From positions 124,001-188,000 of the forward strand of contig NZ_PVEO01000003.1 of the NCBI RefSeq assembly GCF_002973595.1: a stretch of DNA of 64,000 nucleotides. Reading direction: 5' to 3'. Shown here one piece after another: positions 16,573-24,585 of the stretch. This DNA comes from Jejuia pallidilutea. GTDB lineage: Bacteria > Bacteroidota > Bacteroidia > Flavobacteriales > Flavobacteriaceae. Below the pieces are notes generated by a model. It saw only the letters and a list, made by a program, of their open reading frames with translations. It was not told where the DNA came from and did not search any database. How positions within the stretch are numbered: position 1 is the stretch's first letter; each line of letters begins with the position of its first letter. Both the position numbers and the translations under genes were made by a program.

Positions 16573-18471
16573 ATGAGCGATGCTTTAAAACATGAATGCG
16601 GAATTGCACTCATAAGACTTAAAAAACCGTTAGAGTTTTACAAAGAAAAATACGGAAGCGCATTTTACGGGGTAAATAAAATGTACCTCATGATGGAAAA
16701 ACAGCACAACCGTGGACAAGATGGTGCTGGTTTTGCAAGCATAAAGTTAGATACAAAACCTGGGGAGCGTTACATTAGTAGAGTACGTTCTGTTGCACAA
16801 CAACCTATTCAGGATATTTTCGATCAAATAAACGATAGAATAAATACCGAGTTTAAAAATCATCCAGAATATAATGACGATGTTGCTTTACAAAAACGCA
16901 ACATTCCCTACATTGGCGAATTGCTTTTAGGGCACGTACGTTATGGTACTTTTGGAAAGAATAGCGTAGAAAGTGTACATCCGTTTTTAAGACAAAACAA
17001 CTGGATGCATAGAAATTTGATAATGGCCGGTAATTTTAACATGACCAATGTTAAGGAGCTGTTTCAAAACCTTATTCAGCTAGGGCAACATCCTAAAGAA
17101 TATACAGACACTATTACCATCATGGAAAAAATTGGTCATTTTCTAGATGATGCAGTAAGTAAAATATATAAAAACTTAAAAAAAGAAGGGTACAACAAGC
17201 AACAGGCGTCGCCCTTAATTGCAGAACGCCTTAAGGTATCTAAAATACTAAAACGCGCAGCAAAAAACTGGGACGGAGGTTATGCCATGGCAGGATTAAT
17301 AGGCCATGGAGATTCTTTTGTGCTACGCGACCCAGCAGGCATAAGACCATGTTATTATTACAGCGACGACGAAATAATTGTTGTAGCTTCAGAACGTCCA
17401 GTAATACAAACTGTATTTAATGTAAAATTTGAAGATGTAAACGAGCTACCTCCAGGACACGCCATTATAACTAAAAAATCGGGTAAGTTTTCAATAAAAA
17501 AGATTTTAGAACCATTAGAACGAAAATCTTGTTCTTTTGAGCGTATTTATTTTTCCAGAGGAAGTGATGCAGAAATTTACCAAGAGCGCAAAATGCTTGG
17601 TAAACTACTAATGCCAAAAGTGCTAGATGCTATTGATGGGGATTTAAAAAACTCTGTGTTTTCTTATATTCCTAATACTGCTGAAACATCTTTTTATGGA
17701 ATGATTGAAACAGCTGAATCTGAGCTTAACAAAAAGAAAACAGCAACTATTTTAAATGGTCAACGCAATATTTCAGCTGATAAGGTTACTGAAATTTTAT
17801 CAGAACGCATTCGAGTAGAGAAAATTGCCATTAAAGACGTTAAACTAAGGACCTTTATTACTGAAGATAGTAGTAGAGACGACCTAGTAGCCCACGTTTA
17901 CGATATTACATATGGTGTTATACAGCCCAACGACAATTTAGTAATTATAGACGATAGTATTGTTCGTGGTACAACGCTTAAAAAAAGTATCTTGAAAATG
18001 CTAGACCGCTTAAACCCAAAACGTATTGTAGTTGTATCGTCTGCACCACAAATACGTTACCCAGATTGTTACGGTATAGATATGGCTAGACTAGAAGATT
18101 TAATAGCTTTTAGAGCTGCTTTGGCGTTATTGAAAGATCGCGGACAATATCATATTGTAGAAGATGTTTACAAAAAATGTAAGTCGCAAGAAGATTTTGA
18201 AGACAAAAATGTACTGAATTATGTGAAGGAAATTTACGAACCGTTTTCTGATGATGAAATTTCTATTAAAATTTCAGAATTATTGAGCGATACATCTATT
18301 AATGCTGAAGTTAAAATATTATTCCAACCTGTTGAGAATTTACACAAAGCGTGTCCAGAGCATCAAGGAGATTGGTATTTTACAGGCAATTATCCTACCG
18401 ATGGAGGAAACAGGGTTGTGAACAGAGCGTTCCTTAATTTTTATGAAGGCAATAAAGAAAGGGCTTATTAA
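16573..18471 (+). CDS. purF: Amidophosphoribosyltransferase
   Basis: A 632-residue enzyme for the first step of purine synthesis: PRPP plus glutamine to phosphoribosylamine. The N-terminal Ntn-hydrolase glutaminase domain begins HECGIALIRL; Cys9 would be the nucleophile after removal of a short propeptide, as in the Bacillus enzyme. QHNRGQDGAGFAS and HVRYGTFG are further glutaminase motifs. The phosphoribosyltransferase domain has the PRPP loop VIIDDSIVRGTTLKKS (about 457-472). The protein is well over 100 residues longer than typical bacterial PurF, with extra sequence around residues 85-115, 190-220 and at the C terminus. No riboswitch is visible upstream. Confidence 0.88.
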   Translation: MSDALKHECGIALIRLKKPLEFYKEKYGSAFYGVNKMYLMMEKQHNRGQDGAGFASIKLDTKPGERYISRVRSVAQQPIQDIFDQINDRINTEFKNHPEYNDDVALQKRNIPYIGELLLGHVRYGTFGKNSVESVHPFLRQNNWMHRNLIMAGNFNMTNVKELFQNLIQLGQHPKEYTDTITIMEKIGHFLDDAVSKIYKNLKKEGYNKQQASPLIAERLKVSKILKRAAKNWDGGYAMAGLIGHGDSFVLRDPAGIRPCYYYSDDEIIVVASERPVIQTVFNVKFEDVNELPPGHAIITKKSGKFSIKKILEPLERKSCSFERIYFSRGSDAEIYQERKMLGKLLMPKVLDAIDGDLKNSVFSYIPNTAETSFYGMIETAESELNKKKTATILNGQRNISADKVTEILSERIRVEKIAIKDVKLRTFITEDSSRDDLVAHVYDITYGVIQPNDNLVIIDDSIVRGTTLKKSILKMLDRLNPKRIVVVSSAPQIRYPDCYGIDMARLEDLIAFRAALALLKDRGQYHIVEDVYKKCKSQEDFEDKNVLNYVKEIYEPFSDDEISIKISELLSDTSINAEVKILFQPVENLHKACPEHQGDWYFTGNYPTDGGNRVVNRAFLNFYEGNKERAY

Positions 18472-18490
18472 TTATCATTTTGCTAATTTT

Positions 18491-18509
18491 TTTACGGTTA
18501 AACCGTAAA
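18491..18509. repeat. 19-bp perfect palindrome downstream of purF
   Basis: Arms TTTACGGTT and AACCGTAAA flank a single A, 20 bp after the purF stop. T-runs precede rather than follow it, so it is a poor terminator on either strand. It may be a protein-binding site or part of the purF 3' end. Confidence 0.4.
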
Positions 18510-18584
18510 CTATGTATTTTGTCTGATAAATGCGCAATTCATCTAATAAATATTCTGATTATCTAAAATACATATAAATTGGTC

Positions 18585-18659
18585 TCACCATAACATAAGT
18601 AGGTTAAGTTCATGGTAGATTTGGGGCAAAAAAAGGTGAACATCTGTTCGCCTTTTTTT
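18585..18659 (+). ncRNA. Small structured RNA, copy 1
   Basis: A stretch that is nearly identical to a second copy at 18829-18900. It begins with a hairpin whose outer arms are ACCAT and ATGGT (inner pairs AAC/GTT). A linker with TAGATTTGGGGCAAAA follows, then a terminator stem (arms GGTGAAC and GTTCGCC) and seven T. Upstream TAAATTGG (18575-18582) is a one-mismatch -7 box. No open frame of use is present. The terminator stem keeps pairing although its bases differ from copy 2, which supports selection on RNA structure. Likely a trans-acting sRNA; possibly related to published Flavobacteria RNA motifs such as Flavo-1, which I could not check. Confidence 0.7.
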
Positions 18660-18796
18660 ATGCAGTCTTCTTAACAAAAGATAAGATTACAAAAGCCTAT
18701 ATAACACTGGGGTTTGTTTAAAACTAATGGTTTGTTAATTATTTACCCTAAGCAATTCCTTTAAGCCAATTTATAAGCAGTTCAGCCAAAATATTT

Positions 18797-18825
18797 TTGG
18801 AAGCCTTAGCATGACTCTATATTTG
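18797..18825 (+). promoter_or_regulatory. Promoter of sRNA copy 2
   Basis: TTG (18797-18799), an 18-bp spacer and TATATTTG (18818-18825) match the Bacteroidota -33/-7 consensus in full. Transcription should start near 18830, exactly at the first base of the conserved sRNA sequence. Confidence 0.7.
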
Positions 18826-18828
18826 AAT

Positions 18829-18900
18829 CACCATAACATAAGTAGGTTAAGTTTATGGTAGATTTGGGGCAAAAAGGTGAACTGTACAGTTCACCTTTTT
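18829..18900 (+). ncRNA. Small structured RNA, copy 2
   Basis: About 70 nt, with a consensus promoter directly before it. The first 47 bases match copy 1 apart from one C/T change. The 5' hairpin (ACCAT with ATGGT) and the linker TAGATTTGGGGCAAAA are conserved. The terminator is a perfect stem, arms AGGTGAACTG and CAGTTCACCT, then TTT. The G-rich linker is the part most likely to be single-stranded and so to pair with targets. Two copies in tandem on one strand, 243 bp apart, recall paired sibling sRNAs in other bacteria. Confidence 0.75.
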
Positions 18901-19019
18901 CATTTTAAACCCAAAAACACTTTATGTAGATGTTTACTATTTGCCTAAAACACTTAAACTGTAACATTTTATTTGTTTTCTTTTAAAATCAAAAAAAAAG
19001 TAGAATTGAGTTCAAATAA

Positions 19020-19047
19020 AAAACGCTCACCATAAAGTGAACGTTTT
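19020..19047 (-). terminator. Terminator of sodA
   Basis: On the minus strand, arms AAAACGTTCAC and GTGAGCGTTTT enclose a 6-nt loop and run into T-rich sequence, 25 bp after the sodA stop. Confidence 0.75.
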
Positions 19048-19071
19048 AATAAATATTGTATAAAAACCGTT

Positions 19072-19680
19072 TTACTTAGCCTCAGCATAACGCTTTTCAA
19101 CCTCATTCCAATTAATTACATTAAAAAATGCATTAATATAATCTGGTCTACGGTTTTGGTAATTTAAATAATAAGCATGTTCCCAAACGTCTATTCCTAA
19201 AATTGGTGTACCTCCGCAACCAATTCCTGGCATTATTGGGTTGTCTTGGTTTGCTGTAGAGCAAATTTCTACTTTACCGCCTTTATGTACGCACAACCAA
19301 GCCCAACCAGAGCCAAATTGCGTAGCGGCAGCATTAGAGAATGCATCCATAAAGCCTTCTTTAGAGCTGTATGCTGCTTCAATAGCGTCCTTTAACTCTC
19401 CAGATAAATATCCTTTGCCCTCAGGATTCATAACACTCCAAAACAAAGAGTGGTTGTAAAATCCGCCACCGTTATTTCTAACAGCACTATTGCTCATGTC
19501 TAGATTAGAAAGAATATCTTCAATAGATTTTCCTTCTAAATCGGTGCCTTCTATAGCACCATTTAACTTGTTTGTATATCCTGCGTGGTGCTTAGAATGG
19601 TGTATCTCCATTGTTCTTGCATCTATATGAGGTTCTAAAGCATCATACGCGTAACCTAATTCTGGTAATTCAAAAGCCAT
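19072..19680 (-). CDS. sodA: Superoxide dismutase (Fe/Mn type)
   Basis: A 202-residue cytoplasmic enzyme converting superoxide to hydrogen peroxide and oxygen. The family layout is complete: metal ligand His in [17 protein letters not shown] (about 24-40), the second His in [11 protein letters not shown], and Asp plus His in [20 protein letters not shown]. Gly-Gly-Gly in the GGGFYNHS segment is more common in Mn forms, but metal choice cannot be settled by eye. No signal peptide. It is a single-gene unit with a -7 box upstream and a terminator downstream. Confidence 0.95.
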   Translation of the reverse strand: MAFELPELGYAYDALEPHIDARTMEIHHSKHHAGYTNKLNGAIEGTDLEGKSIEDILSNLDMSNSAVRNNGGGFYNHSLFWSVMNPEGKGYLSGELKDAIEAAYSSKEGFMDAFSNAAATQFGSGWAWLCVHKGGKVEICSTANQDNPIMPGIGCGGTPILGIDVWEHAYYLNYQNRRPDYINAFFNVINWNEVEKRYAEAK

Positions 19681-19717
19681 AATTAATTTTGTTTAAAATA
19701 TTAATATTTCGTTTCAA

Positions 19718-19725
19718 CAAAGTTA
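19718..19725 (-). promoter_or_regulatory. -7 box of sodA
   Basis: On the minus strand TAACTTTG matches TAnnTTTG in full, 37 bp before the sodA ATG. The nearest upstream TTG lies only 14 bp away, shorter than usual. Confidence 0.45.
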
Positions 19726-19805
19726 TACATAAAAGGTCTCAATTAAAAATAATAAATAGTTATGAACTCATTGAGAGTTTTTATCTTGTAAGCAAATTAT
19801 AAGTT

Positions 19806-22800
19806 ATGGCAGCTCCAAGTAATTTTACTATTTACAATGCCTCTGCTGGTAGTGGCAAAACCTATACACTTGTGAAATCTTACTTAAAGATTGTTTTAGG
19901 CAGTAAAAACCAAGATGTTTTTAAGCGCATTTTAGCAATTACATTTACCAATAAAGCTGTGGCTGAAATGAAAGGGCGCATAATCGATACTCTTAAAACA
20001 TTTGCTAATCCATCTATTTTAGAGACACCAGAAAACACGATGTTTACATCGCTTTGCCAAGAACTAAATGTGCTGCCCGAAGCGCTTCACCACAAATCTA
20101 AATCTGTTTTAGAAACCATTATTTATAACTATGCTGCTTTTGATATTTCTACCATAGATGGTTTTACCCATAGAATTATTAGAACTTTTGCTTACGATTT
20201 ACGTCTTCCTTTAAATTTTGAAGTAGAACTAGACCAAGACGCCCTTTTAAGTGAAGCTGTAGATAGCCTAATAAACAAAGCAGGAACAGATAAGCAGCTT
20301 ACCAATATTTTGGTGGATTTTGCTATTGAAAAGGCTGACGACGATAAGAGTTGGGACGTATCGTTCGACTTTAACAAAATAGCAAAATTGCTGGTAAACG
20401 AAAATGATATTCCTTATATAAATCAACTAAAAGACAAAACACTAGATGAGTTTAAAACCCTTAAAACACAAATAAAAAAAGAGTTAAAACATACAGAACA
20501 TGCTGTGGCCGAAGCAGCGCAAAGTGCATTGGCTTTAATTGAAGAGTCTGGTTTAGAATTTAGTGATTTTTCGGGAAGTTATTTGCCTAAACATTTTCAA
20601 AAATTAAGTTCGAAAAATTTTGAAGTGAATTTTACCGCTAAATGGCAGGAAGACTTAGAAAACAAAACACTTTACCCAAAACGGGTTACCGAAAATATTG
20701 CCTCAACAATAGAACAAATACAACCACAAATTGCATTGGTGTTTCATAAAACCAAACAAGGTGTATTTCATTATAAATTTTTAAAGCTATTCTACAAAAA
20801 CATCACGCCCCTTTCAGTTTTAAACGCTATAAATAAAGAGCTAACATTTTTAAAGGAAGACCAAAATAAAATGCTTATCTCAGAATTTAACACTATAATA
20901 AGTGAAGAAATAAAAGACCAGCCCACACCTTTTATTTACGAGCGCATCGGCGAAAAGTTTAAACATTATTTTATTGATGAATTTCAAGATACCTCGGTAA
21001 AACAATGGGAAAATTTAATCCCGCTTTTAAACAATGCGTTATCTACCGAAAGTGGAAGCACTATGCTAGTAGGCGATGCTAAACAAGCCATTTACCGTTG
21101 GCGAGGTGGTAAAGCAGAACAATTTATAGATTTATTTAATTTAAAGGAACGCCCGTTTTTTATTGCCCAAGAAATTAACAATTTAGGCACCAACTACAGA
21201 AGCTTTAAGGAAATTATTCAATTTAACAATGGGTTGTTCAAATTTATTGCAAATACAGTATTTCAAAATCCAGATTACGCAGCGCTTTACAAAAATGCCC
21301 GCCAAAACTCCCAGCTTAGTAAAAATGGATATGTAGAATTATCGTTTTTAGATATAGAAAAAGAAGATGACAGAAACGAAATTTTCCCTTCAACTGTTTT
21401 AAACAGCGTAAACAAGTGTATTAATAATGGTTTTGAATATGCAGATATTACTGTTTTGGTTAGGAAGAAAAAAGATGGTGTTGCTGTAGCTAATTATTTA
21501 AGCGAGAAGAACATTCCTATTTTATCGTCTGAAACCTTGTTAATTGCCAATGCTGCAGAAGTTAGATTTATAAACAATGTGCTAAGGTTATTATTACAAC
21601 CCGAAAATAATGAGGTGAAAATAGAGGTTTTAAACTTTTTAACTGAGTTGTTAAATATTGAGGATAAACATAAGTTTTTCACCAACCATATTAATTTAAG
21701 TAGTAATGGGCTATTTCAATCGCTCCAACACTTTAATATTCACATAAACCCCAATACCTTAATACAATTACCACTTTACGAATTGGCAGAGGCTATAGCA
21801 AGACGTTTTAACTTAATTAAGATGCCAAATGCGTACATTCAATATTATTTAGATGTTGTTTTGGATTTTTACCATAAAAAAGGATCGGATATTGGCTCTT
21901 TTTTAGAGTATTTCGACAAGAAAAAAGAAACTTTAAGCATTATTTCTCCAGAAGGCCAGAATGCAGTACAAATTATGACAATTCATAAATCCAAAGGTTT
22001 AGAATTCCCCGTTGTAATTTTCCCCTATGCAGATTTAGACATGTATAAGGAAATTGAACCTAAAGAATGGTTTAAGCTAAACACAGAGCACTATGCTGGA
22101 TTTTCGTATACCCTACTAAACTTTAATAACGATTTTGAACAGTTTGGTACTCAAGGACTAGAAATTTTTAATAGACATAAATCGCAACAAGAACTAGATA
22201 ACATCAATTTACTGTATGTTGCACTTACCAGAGCCAAAGAACAGCTTTACATTATTTCTAAGAACGATGACAGTTTAAAAGACGACGCTAAAAATAAAAA
22301 GTATTCTGGATTGTTAATTAACTATTTAAAGCATTTATCTCTTTGGAACGGTGTAGATACAGTGTATACTTTTGGTAATAACATTAAAGAGTCTTTGGTT
22401 ACTGAAGAAAAAAAGCCTGTATATCAACAAAAAAGCTTTATATCTAACGCCAAGGAAGACCTCAACATTAAAATTGTAACAAAGTCTGGCACATTATGGA
22501 ATACCCAACAGCAAGATGCCATAGAAAAAGGTAATTTAATCCACGAAATTATGTCTAAAATTTTCACTTTTGAGGATTTAGACAAAGCGTTACAAGATGC
22601 TTTACATGATGCTGTTATAACGCCAGAGCAATCTAATCAATTAAAACCTATATTAAAAAATGTAATGGAGCACCCTAAACTAAAACCGTTTTACAGAAAA
22701 AATATAACCATTTATAACGAAAGGGATATTATAACGAAAAATGGTATAATTATAAGACCCGATAGATTAATTATAAATAACAATACCGCTGTAATAATAG

Positions 22801-22940
22801 ATTACAAAACTGGTGAGGAACAACAAAAACACATCAACCAGATAAATTCCTATCAACTAATATTAGAAGATATGGGGTATAATGTTAAAGAAAAAATACT
22901 AGTTTACTTTAATCGAGAGCTATATGTAAAATCGGTTTAA
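19806..22940 (+). CDS. addA: AddA/RecB-like UvrD-family helicase-nuclease
   Basis: A 1044-residue protein. The Walker A loop is YNASAGSGKTYTLVKSY (about 10-26) and motif Ia/Ib sequences ITFTNKAVAEMKGRI follow. Motif II is YFIDEFQDTSVKQWENL (about 390-406), and MTIHKSKGLEFPVVIFPYAD plus LLYVALTRAKEQLYI are motifs V and VI. The C-terminal RecB-type nuclease begins GNLIHEIMSKIF and has VIIDYKTGEEQQKHINQI near residue 997. It should unwind and resect DNA double-strand ends together with the AddB-like protein at 24586, feeding RecA. The two partners are separated by the OmpA gene, an arrangement without obvious functional logic. Confidence 0.88.
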   Translation: MAAPSNFTIYNASAGSGKTYTLVKSYLKIVLGSKNQDVFKRILAITFTNKAVAEMKGRIIDTLKTFANPSILETPENTMFTSLCQELNVLPEALHHKSKSVLETIIYNYAAFDISTIDGFTHRIIRTFAYDLRLPLNFEVELDQDALLSEAVDSLINKAGTDKQLTNILVDFAIEKADDDKSWDVSFDFNKIAKLLVNENDIPYINQLKDKTLDEFKTLKTQIKKELKHTEHAVAEAAQSALALIEESGLEFSDFSGSYLPKHFQKLSSKNFEVNFTAKWQEDLENKTLYPKRVTENIASTIEQIQPQIALVFHKTKQGVFHYKFLKLFYKNITPLSVLNAINKELTFLKEDQNKMLISEFNTIISEEIKDQPTPFIYERIGEKFKHYFIDEFQDTSVKQWENLIPLLNNALSTESGSTMLVGDAKQAIYRWRGGKAEQFIDLFNLKERPFFIAQEINNLGTNYRSFKEIIQFNNGLFKFIANTVFQNPDYAALYKNARQNSQLSKNGYVELSFLDIEKEDDRNEIFPSTVLNSVNKCINNGFEYADITVLVRKKKDGVAVANYLSEKNIPILSSETLLIANAAEVRFINNVLRLLLQPENNEVKIEVLNFLTELLNIEDKHKFFTNHINLSSNGLFQSLQHFNIHINPNTLIQLPLYELAEAIARRFNLIKMPNAYIQYYLDVVLDFYHKKGSDIGSFLEYFDKKKETLSIISPEGQNAVQIMTIHKSKGLEFPVVIFPYADLDMYKEIEPKEWFKLNTEHYAGFSYTLLNFNNDFEQFGTQGLEIFNRHKSQQELDNINLLYVALTRAKEQLYIISKNDDSLKDDAKNKKYSGLLINYLKHLSLWNGVDTVYTFGNNIKESLVTEEKKPVYQQKSFISNAKEDLNIKIVTKSGTLWNTQQQDAIEKGNLIHEIMSKIFTFEDLDKALQDALHDAVITPEQSNQLKPILKNVMEHPKLKPFYRKNITIYNERDIITKNGIIIRPDRLIINNNTAVIIDYKTGEEQQKHINQINSYQLILEDMGYNVKEKILVYFNRELYVKSV

Positions 22941-23090
22941 GTTAGTTTTAACAAAAACTAGTCCTTTAAGATGTGTTCATTTAAACAAAATGTTATCTAA
23001 AATCATTCTGAAATACCCATGAATAAAGGTAATCTTCATTTTTTTTATATATTTGTCTTTGTTAATAACATTTAACAACTTACTTTTGTT

Positions 23091-23098
23091 CACAATTA
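23091..23098 (+). promoter_or_regulatory. -7 box of the OmpA gene
   Basis: TACTTTTG matches TAnnTTTG, 25 bp before the ATG at 23124. No -33 TTG occurs at the normal distance. Confidence 0.45.
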
Positions 23099-23123
23099 AC
23101 ACTTAAAAATTAAACTTTTGAAT

Positions 23124-24512
23124 ATGAAAAATCTTAGCCGATTATTGTTCGCTATGTTGCTTGTACTAGGTTATAGCAACGTTGATGCGCAAGACAAAAA
23201 CAACCCTTGGCAAATTACCATTGGTTTAAATGCAGTTGACGCTTATCCAAATGGCGATGGTGGCGCTTTTAGCGAAACTATCTTTGATGAATTTGCCAAC
23301 GTAGAAGATCACTACAACATTTTACCTTCCCTATCTACTATTTCTGTTTCTAAGTATATTGGTGATGGTTTCTCTTTTGGAGTAGCTGGATCTTTAAACA
23401 AAATTGACAAATGGGGTGATGTCCCTGGTTCTCTTCCAGAAGAAACTCGTAATGTTGATGATTTATCTTATTACGGAATTGACGGTACTATTAAGTATGG
23501 TATTGGAGAAGTATTAGACTGGAAAACTTTCGATCCTTTTGTTGGTATCGGTGGTGGTTACACTTGGATAGACGAAATTGGAGCTGGTACTTTAAACGGT
23601 ACTTTAGGTTTCAACCTTTGGTTTAACGATAATATTGGTTTAACTATACAAACATCTTACAAACACGCATTTGAAGATTATTTAGATACACATTTCCAAC
23701 ATACTGCAGGTTTATCAATTAGATTTGGTGGAACTGATACTGATGGTGACGGTATTTACGATAAAGACGATGCTTGTCCAGATGTTGCTGGTTTAGAAGC
23801 GTTCAACGGATGTCCTGATACAGACGGTGATGGTATTGAAGACAGCAAAGACGATTGTCCTAACGAAGCTGGTGCAGCTGAGTTTAACGGTTGTCCTGAT
23901 GGTGACGGAGACGGTGTTGTAGATAAAGATGATAACTGTCCTACTGTTGCTGGTTTAAAAGCTCTAGCTGGTTGTCCTGATGCTGATGGTGACGGTGTTA
24001 CTGATGCTGATGACAAGTGTGTTGATGAAGCAGGTCCTGCTGCTAACAACGGATGCCCATGGCCAGATTCTGATAGTGATGGTGTTTTTGATAAAGATGA
24101 TAAATGTCCAGACGTTAAAGGTACTGTTGCTAACAACGGTTGTCCTGAAGTAACTGAAGCTGTACAAAAAGCACTTAACGATTATGCTAAAACTATCTTA
24201 TTCGATACTGGTAAATCAACTATAAAAGCGCAATCTTCTGCTGTTTTACAGGATATAATTGCTATTTTAAAAGAGTACAGTAATGCTAAATTTACCATAG
24301 AAGGTCATACTGATAGCACTGGTAGTGAGAAGCTTAACCAAAGATTATCTGATTCTAGAGCAAATGCTGTTAAAGAATACTTAATTGAAAACGGTATTGA
24401 TGCATTTAGATTATCTGCTCTTGGATATGGAGAGTCTAAGCCTATCGACACTAACAAGACTAGAGCTGGTAGAGCAAATAACAGACGTGTAGAAATTAAC
24501 TTAGCAAAATAA
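23124..24512 (+). CDS. OmpA family protein with thrombospondin type-3 repeats
   Basis: A 462-residue outer-membrane protein from the ATG at 23124. Signal peptide about 1-22 (ending NVDAQ). An eight-strand-type barrel occupies about 25-205. Five acidic calcium-binding type-3 repeats follow (about 210-340), each of the form DTDGDGI..DDACPD..GCP. The C-terminal OmpA peptidoglycan-binding domain has [20 protein letters not shown] and [13 protein letters not shown]. It tethers the outer membrane to the cell wall. Its codons look better optimised than its neighbours', suggesting high expression. It has its own promoter and a strong terminator, so it is independent of the nuclease genes on either side. 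Confidence 0.93.
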   Translation: MKNLSRLLFAMLLVLGYSNVDAQDKNNPWQITIGLNAVDAYPNGDGGAFSETIFDEFANVEDHYNILPSLSTISVSKYIGDGFSFGVAGSLNKIDKWGDVPGSLPEETRNVDDLSYYGIDGTIKYGIGEVLDWKTFDPFVGIGGGYTWIDEIGAGTLNGTLGFNLWFNDNIGLTIQTSYKHAFEDYLDTHFQHTAGLSIRFGGTDTDGDGIYDKDDACPDVAGLEAFNGCPDTDGDGIEDSKDDCPNEAGAAEFNGCPDGDGDGVVDKDDNCPTVAGLKALAGCPDADGDGVTDADDKCVDEAGPAANNGCPWPDSDSDGVFDKDDKCPDVKGTVANNGCPEVTEAVQKALNDYAKTILFDTGKSTIKAQSSAVLQDIIAILKEYSNAKFTIEGHTDSTGSEKLNQRLSDSRANAVKEYLIENGIDAFRLSALGYGESKPIDTNKTRAGRANNRRVEINLAK

Positions 24513-24541
24513 GTTAAGTACACTTAAAATAATAAGTTTTT

Positions 24542-24573
24542 AAAAACGCTTCGGGAATCCCGAAGCGTTTTTT
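24542..24573 (+). terminator. Intrinsic terminator of the OmpA gene
   Basis: Perfect 14-bp arms AAAAACGCTTCGGG and CCCGAAGCGTTTTT with a 3-nt loop AAT. Confidence 0.9.
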
Positions 24574-24585
24574 ATTTTTATACCT

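Noticed and set aside
18585-18900. Reading the two sRNA copies as a CRISPR or a transposon terminal pair
   Set aside because: Only two direct copies with a 243-bp spacing, each ending in an intrinsic terminator; no spacers, cas genes or transposase nearby.
23756-24136. Long minus-strand open frame (126 codons) opposite the OmpA gene
   Set aside because: It is an artefact of the Asp/Gly repeat codons of the type-3 repeats read in reverse; low-complexity Ser/Pro/Leu product, no start context.
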